From: Treponema sp.
GTDB taxonomy: Bacteria > Spirochaetota > Spirochaetia > Treponematales > Breznakiellaceae
NCBI GenBank assembly: GCA_031271075.1
Contig: JAISWN010000140.1
Coordinates: forward strand, 1-8,389
Reading direction: 5' to 3'
DNA length: 8,389 bases
Part shown: positions 1 to 6,474 of the stretch, piece by piece
Position numbering within the stretch: position 1 is the stretch's first letter
How the letters are laid out: each line of letters opens with the position of its first letter
Notes under the pieces: model-generated
Database searches by the model: none
Told to the model about the DNA's origin: nothing
The model's input: only the letters and a program-made list of their open reading frames with translations
Position numbers and translations under genes: made by a program

Positions 1-42
1 TATTTTGAAACGGCTTCTGATATGTTTGAAGGATGGGTGTTT

Positions 43-771
43 ATGAAAAGAAAGGCGTTGATTCTTTGCGGCGGCTGGGACGGGCATGAGCCCAAGCTGG
101 TAGGCGAGCGTTTCAGGAAGTTCCTTGAATCCGAGAACTTTGAAGTCAGCGTGGAAGGGAGCCTGGAAGTCCTCAAGGACAAGGAGCGGCTTCTGGGTCT
201 GGATCTTTTTGTTCCGATATGGACTATGTGCAAGGAACCTCTGGGCTACGGTTTTTTTGAGCCTCTCCTTGAGGCGGTAGGAGGGGGCGTGGGGCTGGCC
301 GGCAACCACGGGGGTATGTGCGACGCCTTCCGTAGCAATATTGAGTACCAGTTTATGACCGGGGCCAACTGGGTATCCCACCCCGGCGGGGATGGTACAA
401 AATACACGGTGAACATTATCAGCAAGTCCAACCCCCTTACCGAAGGGATAAAGGACTTCGAGGTAAGTTCCGAACAGTACTACCTCCATGTGGATCCGGC
501 CAACGAAGTGCTGGCTACCACCCGTTTCCCTACCGTCCGGTGGTACCATTCCGCCAACGGGGAAGTGGATGTCCCCCAGGTCTGGACCCGGAAATGGGGC
601 TACGGCAGGGTCTTCTACAACGCCCTGGGGCACCATGACGACGTGTTTAACATTCCTGAAGCCTGGGAGCTTATGAAGCGGGGCCTGCTCTGGGCCGCGG
701 AGGGTAAGCGCGTGGCGGTGGAAAAGGGGCTGAAGGCGGAAGACTGGAAAACCTCCGTAAAAATGTATTAG
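43..771 (+). CDS. ThuA-domain protein (trehalose-utilisation family)
   Basis: A 242-residue ThuA-like protein, a family with a class I glutamine-amidotransferase-like fold found beside sugar dehydrogenases; the reaction is not established for most members. Visible family motifs are the N-terminal beta strand with GGWDGHEP (about residues 10-17), GNHGGMCDAF (88-96) and the C-terminal block with VWTRKWGYGRVFYNALGHHDDVF (about 180-202 in pieces), which closely follows the ThuA consensus. No signal peptide or membrane segment is seen, so it is probably cytoplasmic. The start at 43 is preferred over an in-frame ATG at 22 because AAGGAT at 29-34 sits 8 nt upstream and the protein then begins directly with the first strand. 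The frame is open to the left edge, so a longer N-terminus cannot be excluded. The oxidoreductase gene follows after 46 nt, suggesting one operon. Confidence 0.88.
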   Translation: MKRKALILCGGWDGHEPKLVGERFRKFLESENFEVSVEGSLEVLKDKERLLGLDLFVPIWTMCKEPLGYGFFEPLLEAVGGGVGLAGNHGGMCDAFRSNIEYQFMTGANWVSHPGGDGTKYTVNIISKSNPLTEGIKDFEVSSEQYYLHVDPANEVLATTRFPTVRWYHSANGEVDVPQVWTRKWGYGRVFYNALGHHDDVFNIPEAWELMKRGLLWAAEGKRVAVEKGLKAEDWKTSVKMY

Positions 772-817
772 AACCAACCGGGTTGTCGAACAAGTCTATT
801 GATAAAGGGGAAGCGTT

Positions 818-1897
818 ATGAGTGTACAGAGAATCGGCATTGTAGGAATAGGGAACATCAGCGGCATATACCTCAAAAACCTGAACGGTATGTTCGGCAG
901 GCGGGTTAAGGTTACCGCGGTAACGGATCTGATCGAGGAGCGGGCCGCCAAAGCCTCCGCGGAATACGGGATCCCCCACATCAAGAGAACGGAAGTCCTG
1001 ATCAACAGTTCCGATGTGGATATCGTTCTTAATATTACCGAGCCCTGCAATCACTACGGGGTTGCCCTGGCGGCGGTAAAGGCGGGAAAGCACGTGTATG
1101 ACGAGAAGCCCCTCTGCGCCGCCCGGGAGGAGGCTCAGGAAGTCTTGGCCCTCGCGGCGGCCAACAAGGTGCGGGTGGGGGGCGCGCCGGATACCTTTCT
1201 TGGGGCCGGTATACAGACCTGCCGCAAGCTGCTGGACGACGGGTGGATAGGGAAGCCCGTGGCGGCGACAGCTTTTATGGTGAACCACGGCCACGAGCAC
1301 TGGCACCCGGGGCCGGAATTTTACTACAAGAAGGGGGGCGGCCCCCTGTTCGACATGGGGCCCTATTACCTTAGCGCCCTGGTAAACCTTCTGGGGCCCG
1401 TGGCGCGGGTATCCGGTTCCGCCAAAAAAAGCTTCGATACCCGGCTTATTACCAGTGAACCCCTGAACGGCAAGGTGATCGATGTGGATGTCCCCACCCA
1501 TATCGCCGGGGTGCTGGACTTTACCGGCGGGGCGGTAGCCACGATCATTACCAGCTTTGACGTGTATTCCCACACCCTTCCCTGGATAGAGATCTACGGC
1601 AGCGAGGGAACCTTGCGGGTACCGGATCCCAACACCTTTGGCGGGCCGGTCTACGTCAAACGTTTCCGCGAGGAAAACTGGTCCCCGATCCCCCTGCTTA
1701 AAAACTATCCCGAAAACAGCCGGGGCCTCGGTCTTACCGACATGGCGGAGGCCATTGCCGAGTCAAGGCCCCACCGGGCTTCCGGAGAGTTTGCCTACCA
1801 TGTGCTTGAGGTGATGCACGGCATCCATGACGCTTCGGCTTCGGGCGTTTATTACCAGGTTAAGAGTACCTGCGCCCGGCCCGAACCGCTGGAGTAG
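818..1897 (+). CDS. Gfo/Idh/MocA-family NAD(P)-dependent oxidoreductase
   Basis: A 359-residue cytoplasmic dehydrogenase of the glucose-fructose oxidoreductase/inositol dehydrogenase/MocA family, which oxidises or reduces sugars, inositols and related polyols with NAD(P). The N-terminal Rossmann domain carries IGIVGIGNISG (residues 6-16), and the family EKP motif is at 96-98, where K97 is the expected catalytic lysine. GAPDTFLGAG (122-131) marks the domain boundary. In the C-terminal domain GGPLFDMGPYY (174-184) supplies the conserved Asp (D179), but the position usually held by histidine (D-x-G-x-H) is Tyr183, a variant seen in some subfamilies. The substrate cannot be read from the sequence. 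The ATG at 818 is preceded by AAAGGGGA about 7 nt upstream. The preceding ThuA gene is 46 nt away and likely co-transcribed. Length is normal for the family. Confidence 0.93.
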   Translation: MSVQRIGIVGIGNISGIYLKNLNGMFGRRVKVTAVTDLIEERAAKASAEYGIPHIKRTEVLINSSDVDIVLNITEPCNHYGVALAAVKAGKHVYDEKPLCAAREEAQEVLALAAANKVRVGGAPDTFLGAGIQTCRKLLDDGWIGKPVAATAFMVNHGHEHWHPGPEFYYKKGGGPLFDMGPYYLSALVNLLGPVARVSGSAKKSFDTRLITSEPLNGKVIDVDVPTHIAGVLDFTGGAVATIITSFDVYSHTLPWIEIYGSEGTLRVPDPNTFGGPVYVKRFREENWSPIPLLKNYPENSRGLGLTDMAEAIAESRPHRASGEFAYHVLEVMHGIHDASASGVYYQVKSTCARPEPLE

Positions 1898-1949
1898 TAC
1901 CCAGTTACGATTCAACGTGCGGGTAAAGCCAGAGGCGCGCGAGGGGCAG

Positions 1950-1964
1950 GGAACGGACGGTTCC
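1950..1964. other. Small dyad between convergent genes
   Basis: GGAAC and GTTCC are separated by 5 nt in the 72-bp gap between the two converging stop codons. It could help end transcription from either side, but there is no T-run and the stem is only 5 bp, so I do not call it a terminator. Confidence 0.25.
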
Positions 1965-1969
1965 GGCCC

Positions 1970-3406
1970 TCAGAGGCTTTCCACCACTATCTTGCCGGTG
2001 TCTTTATCCAGGCGGAGGCGGACGTGGTGGAGGGGTTCGGCGATGAAAAGAGCCACCTGGCAGATCTCTATAAGGGTTCCGGGAATGATCGCTCCCAGAA
2101 CCTCTACCGAGGCGTTTTCATTGGCGATAACCCGCCCCAGCAGTTCCGTTATCTTGTCCGCCGCCTTCTGCTGTTCTTCCAGAAGCTGCTTCAGCATGTC
2201 TTCCAGCCTGGGCCTCCGCCCGGAACCCGCTTCTTCCGTTTCCAGAATTTCCCGGAGCTTCCTGATTTTCGCGTCCAGGATCTTGAGGTTGTCGTTATTT
2301 TTTTCCTTTTCCTGCTCGGCGGTAAAATCGATCCCCAGGTGCAGCTTGCTGGATTTGCCGATTTTCCTGCCGATGCCGCCGGTTCTGACTTTGTTGACCG
2401 CGTAGATTTCCCCGCCCAGGATAAGCCCCCGGTCCCCCATCTCAACGCTTTCCAGGGTATACACGGTAGAGTTGTTGATCTCCGAAGTTACCGTTATGGT
2501 CTTGCGGGCGGCGGCCCGGCAATTTTCAATAAACTTGGTTTTTATGGAACCGCCGATTTTAAGCTGCCCCAGCCCCCGGCCGATGATGCCCCCGGATACG
2601 GTAAGATCCCCCCTGGCTATCGCGTCGGTTACGTCGAAGGTCTGCTTGATGGATATTGAGCCCCCGCAGTAGATTTTAAAGCCGTCCGATACCGGCCCGC
2701 TGATGGTAACGTTTCCCGGAAAGATGATGTTTCCCGTGGCGTAGCCTACCGGCCCCTTGATGGTAAGGGAATCGGTTATTTCCAGAACCTTGTTTTTCTC
2801 TACCAGTTGGCCGTCTATCTCCGCATAGATGTATTCGCCTTCCGTTCGGGTGTTTGCCCCGCCCCTTACCCCGTCGGGATGGAGAACCGGAAAGGGGACA
2901 GAAACCCCGTGGATGTTTTTCCCGTCCCGTCCTTCCTTCCGTTTCTTCAGCAGCGCCAGGGTTTGGTTCTTTTTTACGATGATGAAAGGGGTATAGGCGC
3001 GGTAATCCACCCGCTTGCTGCCTTCCGGCGGCTTGGACCGTTCCCCCAGGTGGGGATTTACCTCGAAATATTCGCCCACTTCGCTTACCGGGCGGAGCCC
3101 TTTGGCAATAAGCACGTTTTTGACAAGTTTTCGCGTCTGGTTGCACTCGTTTACGCCATTCCGGATATTCCTCCACCGGATTCCGTAGGCAATGTTGAGC
3201 TTAGCCAGTATCGCCCGGACCAAAGTCTGGTTAATAGGGGCGCCCTCCGCCACGGGTGGGATAAAATCCGCATAGGCTTCCATGTCGTTCTCGGAAAAAA
3301 TAACCATCAGGTTCCCGTCGTTGCGGTTCCCGGTGATGATCGTCTGGGGGCCCATAACATCCTGACTTGTCTTTGTCCCTTCAGGGAAGGTTTTGTTTCC
3401 GGTCAT
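1970..3406 (-). CDS. FapA-family (DUF342) polymer-forming-like protein
   Basis: A 478-residue DUF342/FapA (flagellar assembly protein A) family protein. In Vibrio, FapA affects polar flagellum assembly; elsewhere the role is largely unknown. Residues about 32-130 form the N-terminal DUF342 region. Residues 140-170 hold the conserved stretch ending KEGRDGKNIHG. Residues about 195-350 are short repeated strand-turn units (LTIKGPVG, IIFPGNVTISGPV, IYCGGSISI, LTVSGGIIGRG, LKIGGSI), as expected for the right-handed beta-helix. About 362-428 are charged heptad-rich helix, probably coiled coil (with a short break near 392-400), and a beta-rich tail ends the protein. There is no signal peptide or membrane segment, so it is cytoplasmic. 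The start at 3406 has GGAG four bases upstream. The gene is divergent from argR and convergent with the oxidoreductase, so it is probably monocistronic. A flagellar role here is inference. Confidence 0.88.
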   Translation of the reverse strand: MTGNKTFPEGTKTSQDVMGPQTIITGNRNDGNLMVIFSENDMEAYADFIPPVAEGAPINQTLVRAILAKLNIAYGIRWRNIRNGVNECNQTRKLVKNVLIAKGLRPVSEVGEYFEVNPHLGERSKPPEGSKRVDYRAYTPFIIVKKNQTLALLKKRKEGRDGKNIHGVSVPFPVLHPDGVRGGANTRTEGEYIYAEIDGQLVEKNKVLEITDSLTIKGPVGYATGNIIFPGNVTISGPVSDGFKIYCGGSISIKQTFDVTDAIARGDLTVSGGIIGRGLGQLKIGGSIKTKFIENCRAAARKTITVTSEINNSTVYTLESVEMGDRGLILGGEIYAVNKVRTGGIGRKIGKSSKLHLGIDFTAEQEKEKNNDNLKILDAKIRKLREILETEEAGSGRRPRLEDMLKQLLEEQQKAADKITELLGRVIANENASVEVLGAIIPGTLIEICQVALFIAEPLHHVRLRLDKDTGKIVVESL

Positions 3407-3429
3407 TTCTCTCCAAACCTTCTGCTTCT

Positions 3430-3458
3430 AATATAATCTAATTGCATAACTTAATTAA
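3430..3458 (-). promoter_or_regulatory. Weak sigma-70-like promoter upstream of fapA-family gene
   Basis: Reading the minus strand, TTAATT (3453-3458), a 17-bp spacer and TATATT (3430-3435) resemble -35 and -10 elements 23 bp before the ATG. The -10 matches five of six consensus bases but the -35 only three. It competes with the sigma-28-like candidate just upstream, and I cannot tell which is used. Confidence 0.35.
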
Positions 3459-3484
3459 ATCGGCTTTTTTCTGAAAAAACATAA
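3457..3484 (-). promoter_or_regulatory. Possible sigma-28 (FliA)-like promoter for fapA-family gene
   Basis: On the minus strand TTATGTTT (3477-3484), a 12-bp spacer and GCCGATTT (3457-3464) resemble the FliA consensus TAAAGTTT-N11-GCCGATAA: six of eight matches in each element, with a spacer one base longer. It lies about 50 bp before the start codon. The match is imperfect and the region is AT-rich, so chance is possible. Confidence 0.3.
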
Positions 3485-3530
3485 GTCCCGCATGTTTTCC
3501 GTAAAATACGCGCCGGTTTCAGGTTTTGTC

Positions 3531-3555
3531 TATAATGATCCGGGATTATCCGGGA
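3531..3555 (+). promoter_or_regulatory. Consensus -10 hexamer followed by ATCCGGGA direct repeat
   Basis: A perfect TATAAT lies at 3531-3536 on the argR strand, but no convincing -35 element precedes it. Immediately downstream ATCCGGGA occurs twice (3538-3545 and 3548-3555), with a 10-bp period. If the -10 is real, the repeats cover the transcription start and early leader, a position suitable for a regulator. Confidence 0.3.
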
Positions 3556-3568
3556 CAAGGCCGGGCCC

Positions 3569-3598
3569 TTGAAATAAAAGCTTCAGTTACTGTATGTT
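3569..3598 (+). promoter_or_regulatory. Candidate sigma-70 promoter of argR
   Basis: TTGAAA (3569-3574), an 18-bp spacer and TATGTT (3593-3598) form a plausible promoter with a start point near 3605, giving a leader of only about 20 nt. The -10 lies inside the first ARG-box-like palindrome, so repressor binding would block polymerase. The -10 matches four of six consensus bases. Confidence 0.4.
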
Positions 3599-3606
3599 TA
3601 TACATA
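3589..3606. promoter_or_regulatory. ARG-box-like operator 1 (ArgR site)
   Basis: An 18-bp box with core TGTAT-GTTT-ATACA (3591-3604). The arms are perfectly inverted, with the 5-4-5 geometry of the ArgR/AhrC consensus (TGAAT-WWWW-ATTCA); each arm matches the consensus at four of five bases. It overlaps the proposed argR -10. Confidence 0.6.
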
Positions 3607-3609
3607 GGT

Positions 3610-3627
3610 TTGGAATAATTATTCGTT
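3610..3627. promoter_or_regulatory. ARG-box-like operator 2 (ArgR site)
   Basis: An 18-bp box with a perfect 12-bp palindrome GAATAATTATTC (3613-3624). Read as GGAAT-AATT-ATTCG, it matches the ARG-box arms at four of five bases each. It ends at the base before the argR ATG and lies 3 bp after box 1, so the centres are 21 bp apart, the classical spacing of paired ARG boxes. Confidence 0.6.
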
Positions 3628-4101
3628 ATGAAGGAACGCTTGATCCGCTTAAAAAGCGTCAGAAGGTTAATAAAAACTTACCGTATCGAATCCCAGGAGT
3701 CCCTGTTGGGGCTTTTACAGAAGGAGGGTTTTCTGCTTACCCAGGCTACCCTTTCCCGGGATCTCAAACTGCTCAAAGTGGGCAAGATTTCAGACGGCCA
3801 TAACGGATACGTATATACCCTTCCCGGAGAAGATGAACAGCAGGAAACGGAACGCACTTATGTCAATGACTTTTTGCGGGGCTATGTGTCCATCGAGTGG
3901 TCGGGCAGCATGGTGGTGATCAAGACCTACTCGGGGCACTCCGATTCGGTAGCCCTGGCGGTTGATAACCTGGGCCTGGACGACGTGCTGGGTACCATCG
4001 CCGGCCGGGACAACACGGTCTTTGTCGCCCTTCGGGAGGGCATAAGCGGGGAGGACTTTATGAACCGGATGAAGGAGACCATTCCCGAACTGGAAGATTA
4101 A
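3628..4101 (+). CDS. argR: Arginine repressor ArgR
   Basis: A 157-residue ArgR/AhrC-family regulator, normal in length. These proteins work as hexamers (two trimers) that bind ARG-box operators when L-arginine is bound, repressing arginine synthesis and sometimes activating its breakdown. The N-terminal winged helix-turn-helix spans about residues 4-65; the DNA-recognition stretch LLTQATLSRDLKLLKVGKI (36-54) is diagnostic. A short charged linker (67-77) leads to the C-terminal oligomerisation and arginine-binding domain, with GLDDVLGTIAG at 116-126. The usual GDDT arginine-contact motif is replaced by GRDNT (126-130). The frame has a stop at 3616-3618, so ATG 3628 is the earliest start. No clear ribosome-binding site is visible; the best is GGA at 3612-3614, inside an ARG-box-like palindrome. 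The two such palindromes directly upstream suggest autoregulation. pgi follows after 31 nt. Confidence 0.93.
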   Translation: MKERLIRLKSVRRLIKTYRIESQESLLGLLQKEGFLLTQATLSRDLKLLKVGKISDGHNGYVYTLPGEDEQQETERTYVNDFLRGYVSIEWSGSMVVIKTYSGHSDSVALAVDNLGLDDVLGTIAGRDNTVFVALREGISGEDFMNRMKETIPELED

Positions 4102-4132
4102 GGCTTTTTCCAAAATTGGTGTGGAGGCTCCA

Positions 4133-5797
4133 ATGAATTTTAAAGATTTTGATAAAACCGCCGCTTACGGCAAACTTTCCGCCCTGGCGCGGGGTTGGAA
4201 GTTTGATTTTGTTTCAAAGCTCGACGCGGAGCGGGTGAAGAACTGCCAGGTTCCCCTGGCCGCGGGGCTTAGCTATTCCTGGGCGGCAAAGGCCGTAGAC
4301 GACGGGGTTCTGGCGGTCCTGGGGGAGCTGGCGGAGGAGCAGGAGCTTACCGGCAAGTACCGGGCCCTTCTGGAGGGGGAGGTGATGAACACTGGGGAGG
4401 GGCGGAAGGTGCTGCACCAGCTCCTGAGAAGCCAAGACGGTCTTGCCGCCACGGGAAAGCCGGTGATTCACCAGGGGAGGAACGTCGGTGAATTTTACCT
4501 GAGGGAACTTGACCGTTTTTGCGCCTTTGCGGACAAAGTCCGCGCCGGAGCAATAAAAGGTTCCTCCGGCAGGCCCTTCAGCCACGTGGCGCAGATAGGT
4601 ATCGGCGGCTCCGATCTGGGCCCCCGGGCCGTATACCTGGCCCTGGAAAATTGGGCCCGGGCGGAGGGAAAGCGGAAGCTCCGGGCAAAGTTTATCTCCA
4701 ACGTAGACCCCGACGACGCTTCCCAGATTATCTCCTCCGTGCCCCTGGAGGAGACGCTTTTTATCCTGGTGTCCAAGAGCGGAACCACCCAGGAAACCCT
4801 GGCGAACGAGCTTTTTGCCAAGGATAAGCTTAAAAAGGCGGGCCTTGACCCCAGTAAACACCTGGCTGCGGTTACCAGCGAGACCAGCCCGCTGGCGCGT
4901 AGCAGCGACTACCTGGATTCTTTCTACATTGACGATTTTATCGGCGGCCGTTACTCCTCCTCCTCCGGGGTTGGCGGGGTGATTCTTTCCCTGGCCTTCG
5001 GGCCGGAGGTGTTCCGGGATTTCCTTGCCGGAGCCCGCGAGGCGGACAAAGCCGCCCTGGAGCCGGACATCCTTAAAAACGCCGCCCTTCTGGACGCCCT
5101 TATCGGGGTCTGGGAGCGGAACTTCCTGGCCTACCCCTATACGGCGATTCTGCCCTACAGCCAGGCCCTTTCCCGCTTCCCCGCCCACCTCCAGCAGCTT
5201 GACATGGAGTCCAACGGCAAGCGGGTAAACCGGAACGGGATACCGGTAAACTACTCCACCGGCCCGGTAGTGTTCGGCGAACCGGGCACCAACGGGCAGC
5301 ATTCCTTCTACCAGCTCCTCCACCAGGGTACCGATACCGTTCCCCTCCAGTTTGTCGGTTTCGCGGACAGCCAGTTGGGGGACGATGTTTCGGTGGACGG
5401 ATCGGACAGCCAGCAGAAGCTCAAGGCCAACCTGGCCGCCCAGATCGTGGCCTTTGCCAAGGGCCGGCTTGCCGGACCAGGCCGATCTGCCGGACCAGAC
5501 CAGCCGGGAACCGGGGACGCCGCGGATCGGAACAAGGAATTCCCCGGCGGGAGGCCCTCCAGCCTGATCTACGGAAAGCGGCTTAACCCCGCCGCCCTGG
5601 GTGCCCTGCTTGCCCATTTTGAAAACAAGGTGATGTTCCAGGGCTTTGTGTGGAACATCAACAGTTTCGATCAGGAAGGGGTGCAGCTTGGAAAGATCCT
5701 CACCAAGAAGGTACTGGCCGCCAGGTCCGGCGGCGGTTCCGGTGATGCGGCGCTTGATGCGGCGCTTCATGCGTACAGCAAAATTTTGGGGGTGTAA
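4133..5797 (+). CDS. pgi: Glucose-6-phosphate isomerase
   Basis: A 554-residue phosphoglucose isomerase that interconverts glucose 6-phosphate and fructose 6-phosphate in glycolysis and gluconeogenesis, in the cytoplasm. Both SIS domains are intact: GIGGSDLGP in the first, the phosphate-binding SKSGTT at 214-219, and signature DDFIGGRYSSSSG from 267. By alignment with mammalian PGI from memory, the catalytic residues are Glu359 (in MESNGK), His390 (in GTNGQH) and Lys521 (in QEGVQLGK); all are present. Length matches the long bacterial/eukaryotic type. The ATG at 4133 is chosen because GTGGAGG at 4121-4127 is its ribosome-binding site; an upstream in-frame GTG at 4121 is part of that site. A Gly/Pro-rich segment near residues 447-460 contains a short internal repeat. 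The gene is 31 nt behind argR and 2 nt before the flavin-reductase-like gene. Confidence 0.96.
   Translation: MNFKDFDKTAAYGKLSALARGWKFDFVSKLDAERVKNCQVPLAAGLSYSWAAKAVDDGVLAVLGELAEEQELTGKYRALLEGEVMNTGEGRKVLHQLLRSQDGLAATGKPVIHQGRNVGEFYLRELDRFCAFADKVRAGAIKGSSGRPFSHVAQIGIGGSDLGPRAVYLALENWARAEGKRKLRAKFISNVDPDDASQIISSVPLEETLFILVSKSGTTQETLANELFAKDKLKKAGLDPSKHLAAVTSETSPLARSSDYLDSFYIDDFIGGRYSSSSGVGGVILSLAFGPEVFRDFLAGAREADKAALEPDILKNAALLDALIGVWERNFLAYPYTAILPYSQALSRFPAHLQQLDMESNGKRVNRNGIPVNYSTGPVVFGEPGTNGQHSFYQLLHQGTDTVPLQFVGFADSQLGDDVSVDGSDSQQKLKANLAAQIVAFAKGRLAGPGRSAGPDQPGTGDAADRNKEFPGGRPSSLIYGKRLNPAALGALLAHFENKVMFQGFVWNINSFDQEGVQLGKILTKKVLAARSGGGSGDAALDAALHAYSKILGV
5471..5498 (+). repeat. 10-bp direct repeat inside pgi
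   Basis: GCCGGACCAG occurs at 5471-5480 and 5489-5498, an 18-bp (six-codon) offset that keeps frame and encodes a repeated AGP in a loop-like Gly/Pro-rich segment before the EFPGGRPSS block. It looks like a small in-frame duplication in a tolerant loop. Confidence 0.6.
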
Positions 5798-5799
5798 CG

Positions 5800-6387
5800 A
5801 TGAAACAGAAAAGGGTTGTTCCCTCTCCGGCGGGGCCGGATGCGCTCTGGCGGGAACGGCATATCCGGGAATTTTCCGGTTCCCCCTCCTCCCGTATCGG
5901 AGGGGGCTGGATGCTGATCACCGCGGGTAACGCCGCACCGGATGGCGGCGGGGATTGGAACACCATGACCGCAAGCTGGGGCGGCCTCGGGGTACTCTGG
6001 GGCCGGGATGTCGCCTTTATGTTCATCCGTCCCAGCCGCCGCACCTTTGAATTTGCCGCCTCCGCCCCCCTCTTTACCCTTTCCTTTTTTGACGAGGAAA
6101 AACGGGCCGCCCTGAACTTCTGCGGGAAAGAGTCCGGCCGGGATCACGACAAGGCCGCCGAAGCGGGGCTGAGCCCCCTTGTCTTTGGCGGCGATATTGC
6201 CGAAGGTAAGGCCGCGGGGGCCATCGCCTTCCGGGAGGCGCGGGATATTGTTATCTGCCGCAAGCTCTATACCCACGACTTCGATCCCGCCGCCTTCCTG
6301 GACAAAGATTCGATAGAGCAATCCTACCACGGCAAGGACTACCACCGGATGTTCATCGGTGAAATCCTCTGCCTCTTGAGCCGCTAA
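5800..6387 (+). CDS. Flavin reductase-like FMN-binding split-barrel protein
   Basis: A 195-residue protein of the flavin reductase/DIM6-NTAB family, whose members bind FMN in a split barrel and either reduce flavin with NAD(P)H or act as flavoproteins of unknown role. Visible family features are an N-terminal beta hairpin with WMLITAG (37-43), the FMN-contact block NTMTASWGGLG (54-64), VAFMFIRPSRRTFEF (71-85), then FTLSFFDEE (92-100) and the loop CGKESGRDHDK (108-118). The C-terminal GKDYHRMFIGEI (178-189) is typical of the family in anaerobes. No signal peptide is seen. The start lies 2 nt after the pgi stop with GGGGGTG about 8 nt upstream, so translation is probably coupled to pgi. The pairing with pgi does not reveal a function. 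The exact activity is unknown. Confidence 0.85.
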   Translation: MKQKRVVPSPAGPDALWRERHIREFSGSPSSRIGGGWMLITAGNAAPDGGGDWNTMTASWGGLGVLWGRDVAFMFIRPSRRTFEFAASAPLFTLSFFDEEKRAALNFCGKESGRDHDKAAEAGLSPLVFGGDIAEGKAAGAIAFREARDIVICRKLYTHDFDPAAFLDKDSIEQSYHGKDYHRMFIGEILCLLSR

Positions 6388-6421
6388 AAGTTCCCTTCCC
6401 CCGCGACAGGATGCCAGGGCC

Positions 6422-6443
6422 TGTTCACCCTTAAGTTTGAACA
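6422..6443. promoter_or_regulatory. 22-bp symmetrical dyad, operator-like
   Basis: TGTTCA-cc-CTTAAG-tt-TGAACA shares one centre of symmetry, with 18 of 22 bases paired. It lies 35 bp after the flavin-reductase-like stop and is not followed by a T-run, so it reads more like a protein-binding site than a terminator. No intact gene start is adjacent. Confidence 0.35.
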
Positions 6444-6474
6444 CCCGGGGATGAAGCTTTTTGACTATGGGTGA

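Noticed and set aside
1..42. End of an upstream gene overlapping the ThuA start (frame 2 stop at 44-46)
   Set aside because: Only 14 codons are visible with no recognisable motif, and another frame also has a stop at 6-8, so no call can be made.
671..1573. 300-codon minus-strand frame over the oxidoreductase gene
   Set aside because: It overlaps a clear Gfo/Idh/MocA gene with intact motifs; the antisense product is Pro/Gly/His-rich and looks like a codon-bias artefact.
2024..2659. 211-codon plus-strand frame inside the FapA-family gene
   Set aside because: The minus strand encodes continuous DUF342 repeats and a coiled coil; this frame is a shadow.
4214..5770. 518-codon open frame antisense to pgi
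   Set aside because: It is a GC-rich shadow: the sense strand encodes a complete isomerase with all catalytic residues, and the antisense translation shows no recognisable domain.
6406..6424. ACAGG/CCTGT hairpin as terminator of the flavin-reductase-like gene
   Set aside because: Only a 5-bp stem with a 9-nt loop and no T-run after it.
5767..6444. 225-codon minus-strand frame over the flavin-reductase-like gene
   Set aside because: The plus-strand frame carries the FMN-binding family motifs; the antisense one has none.
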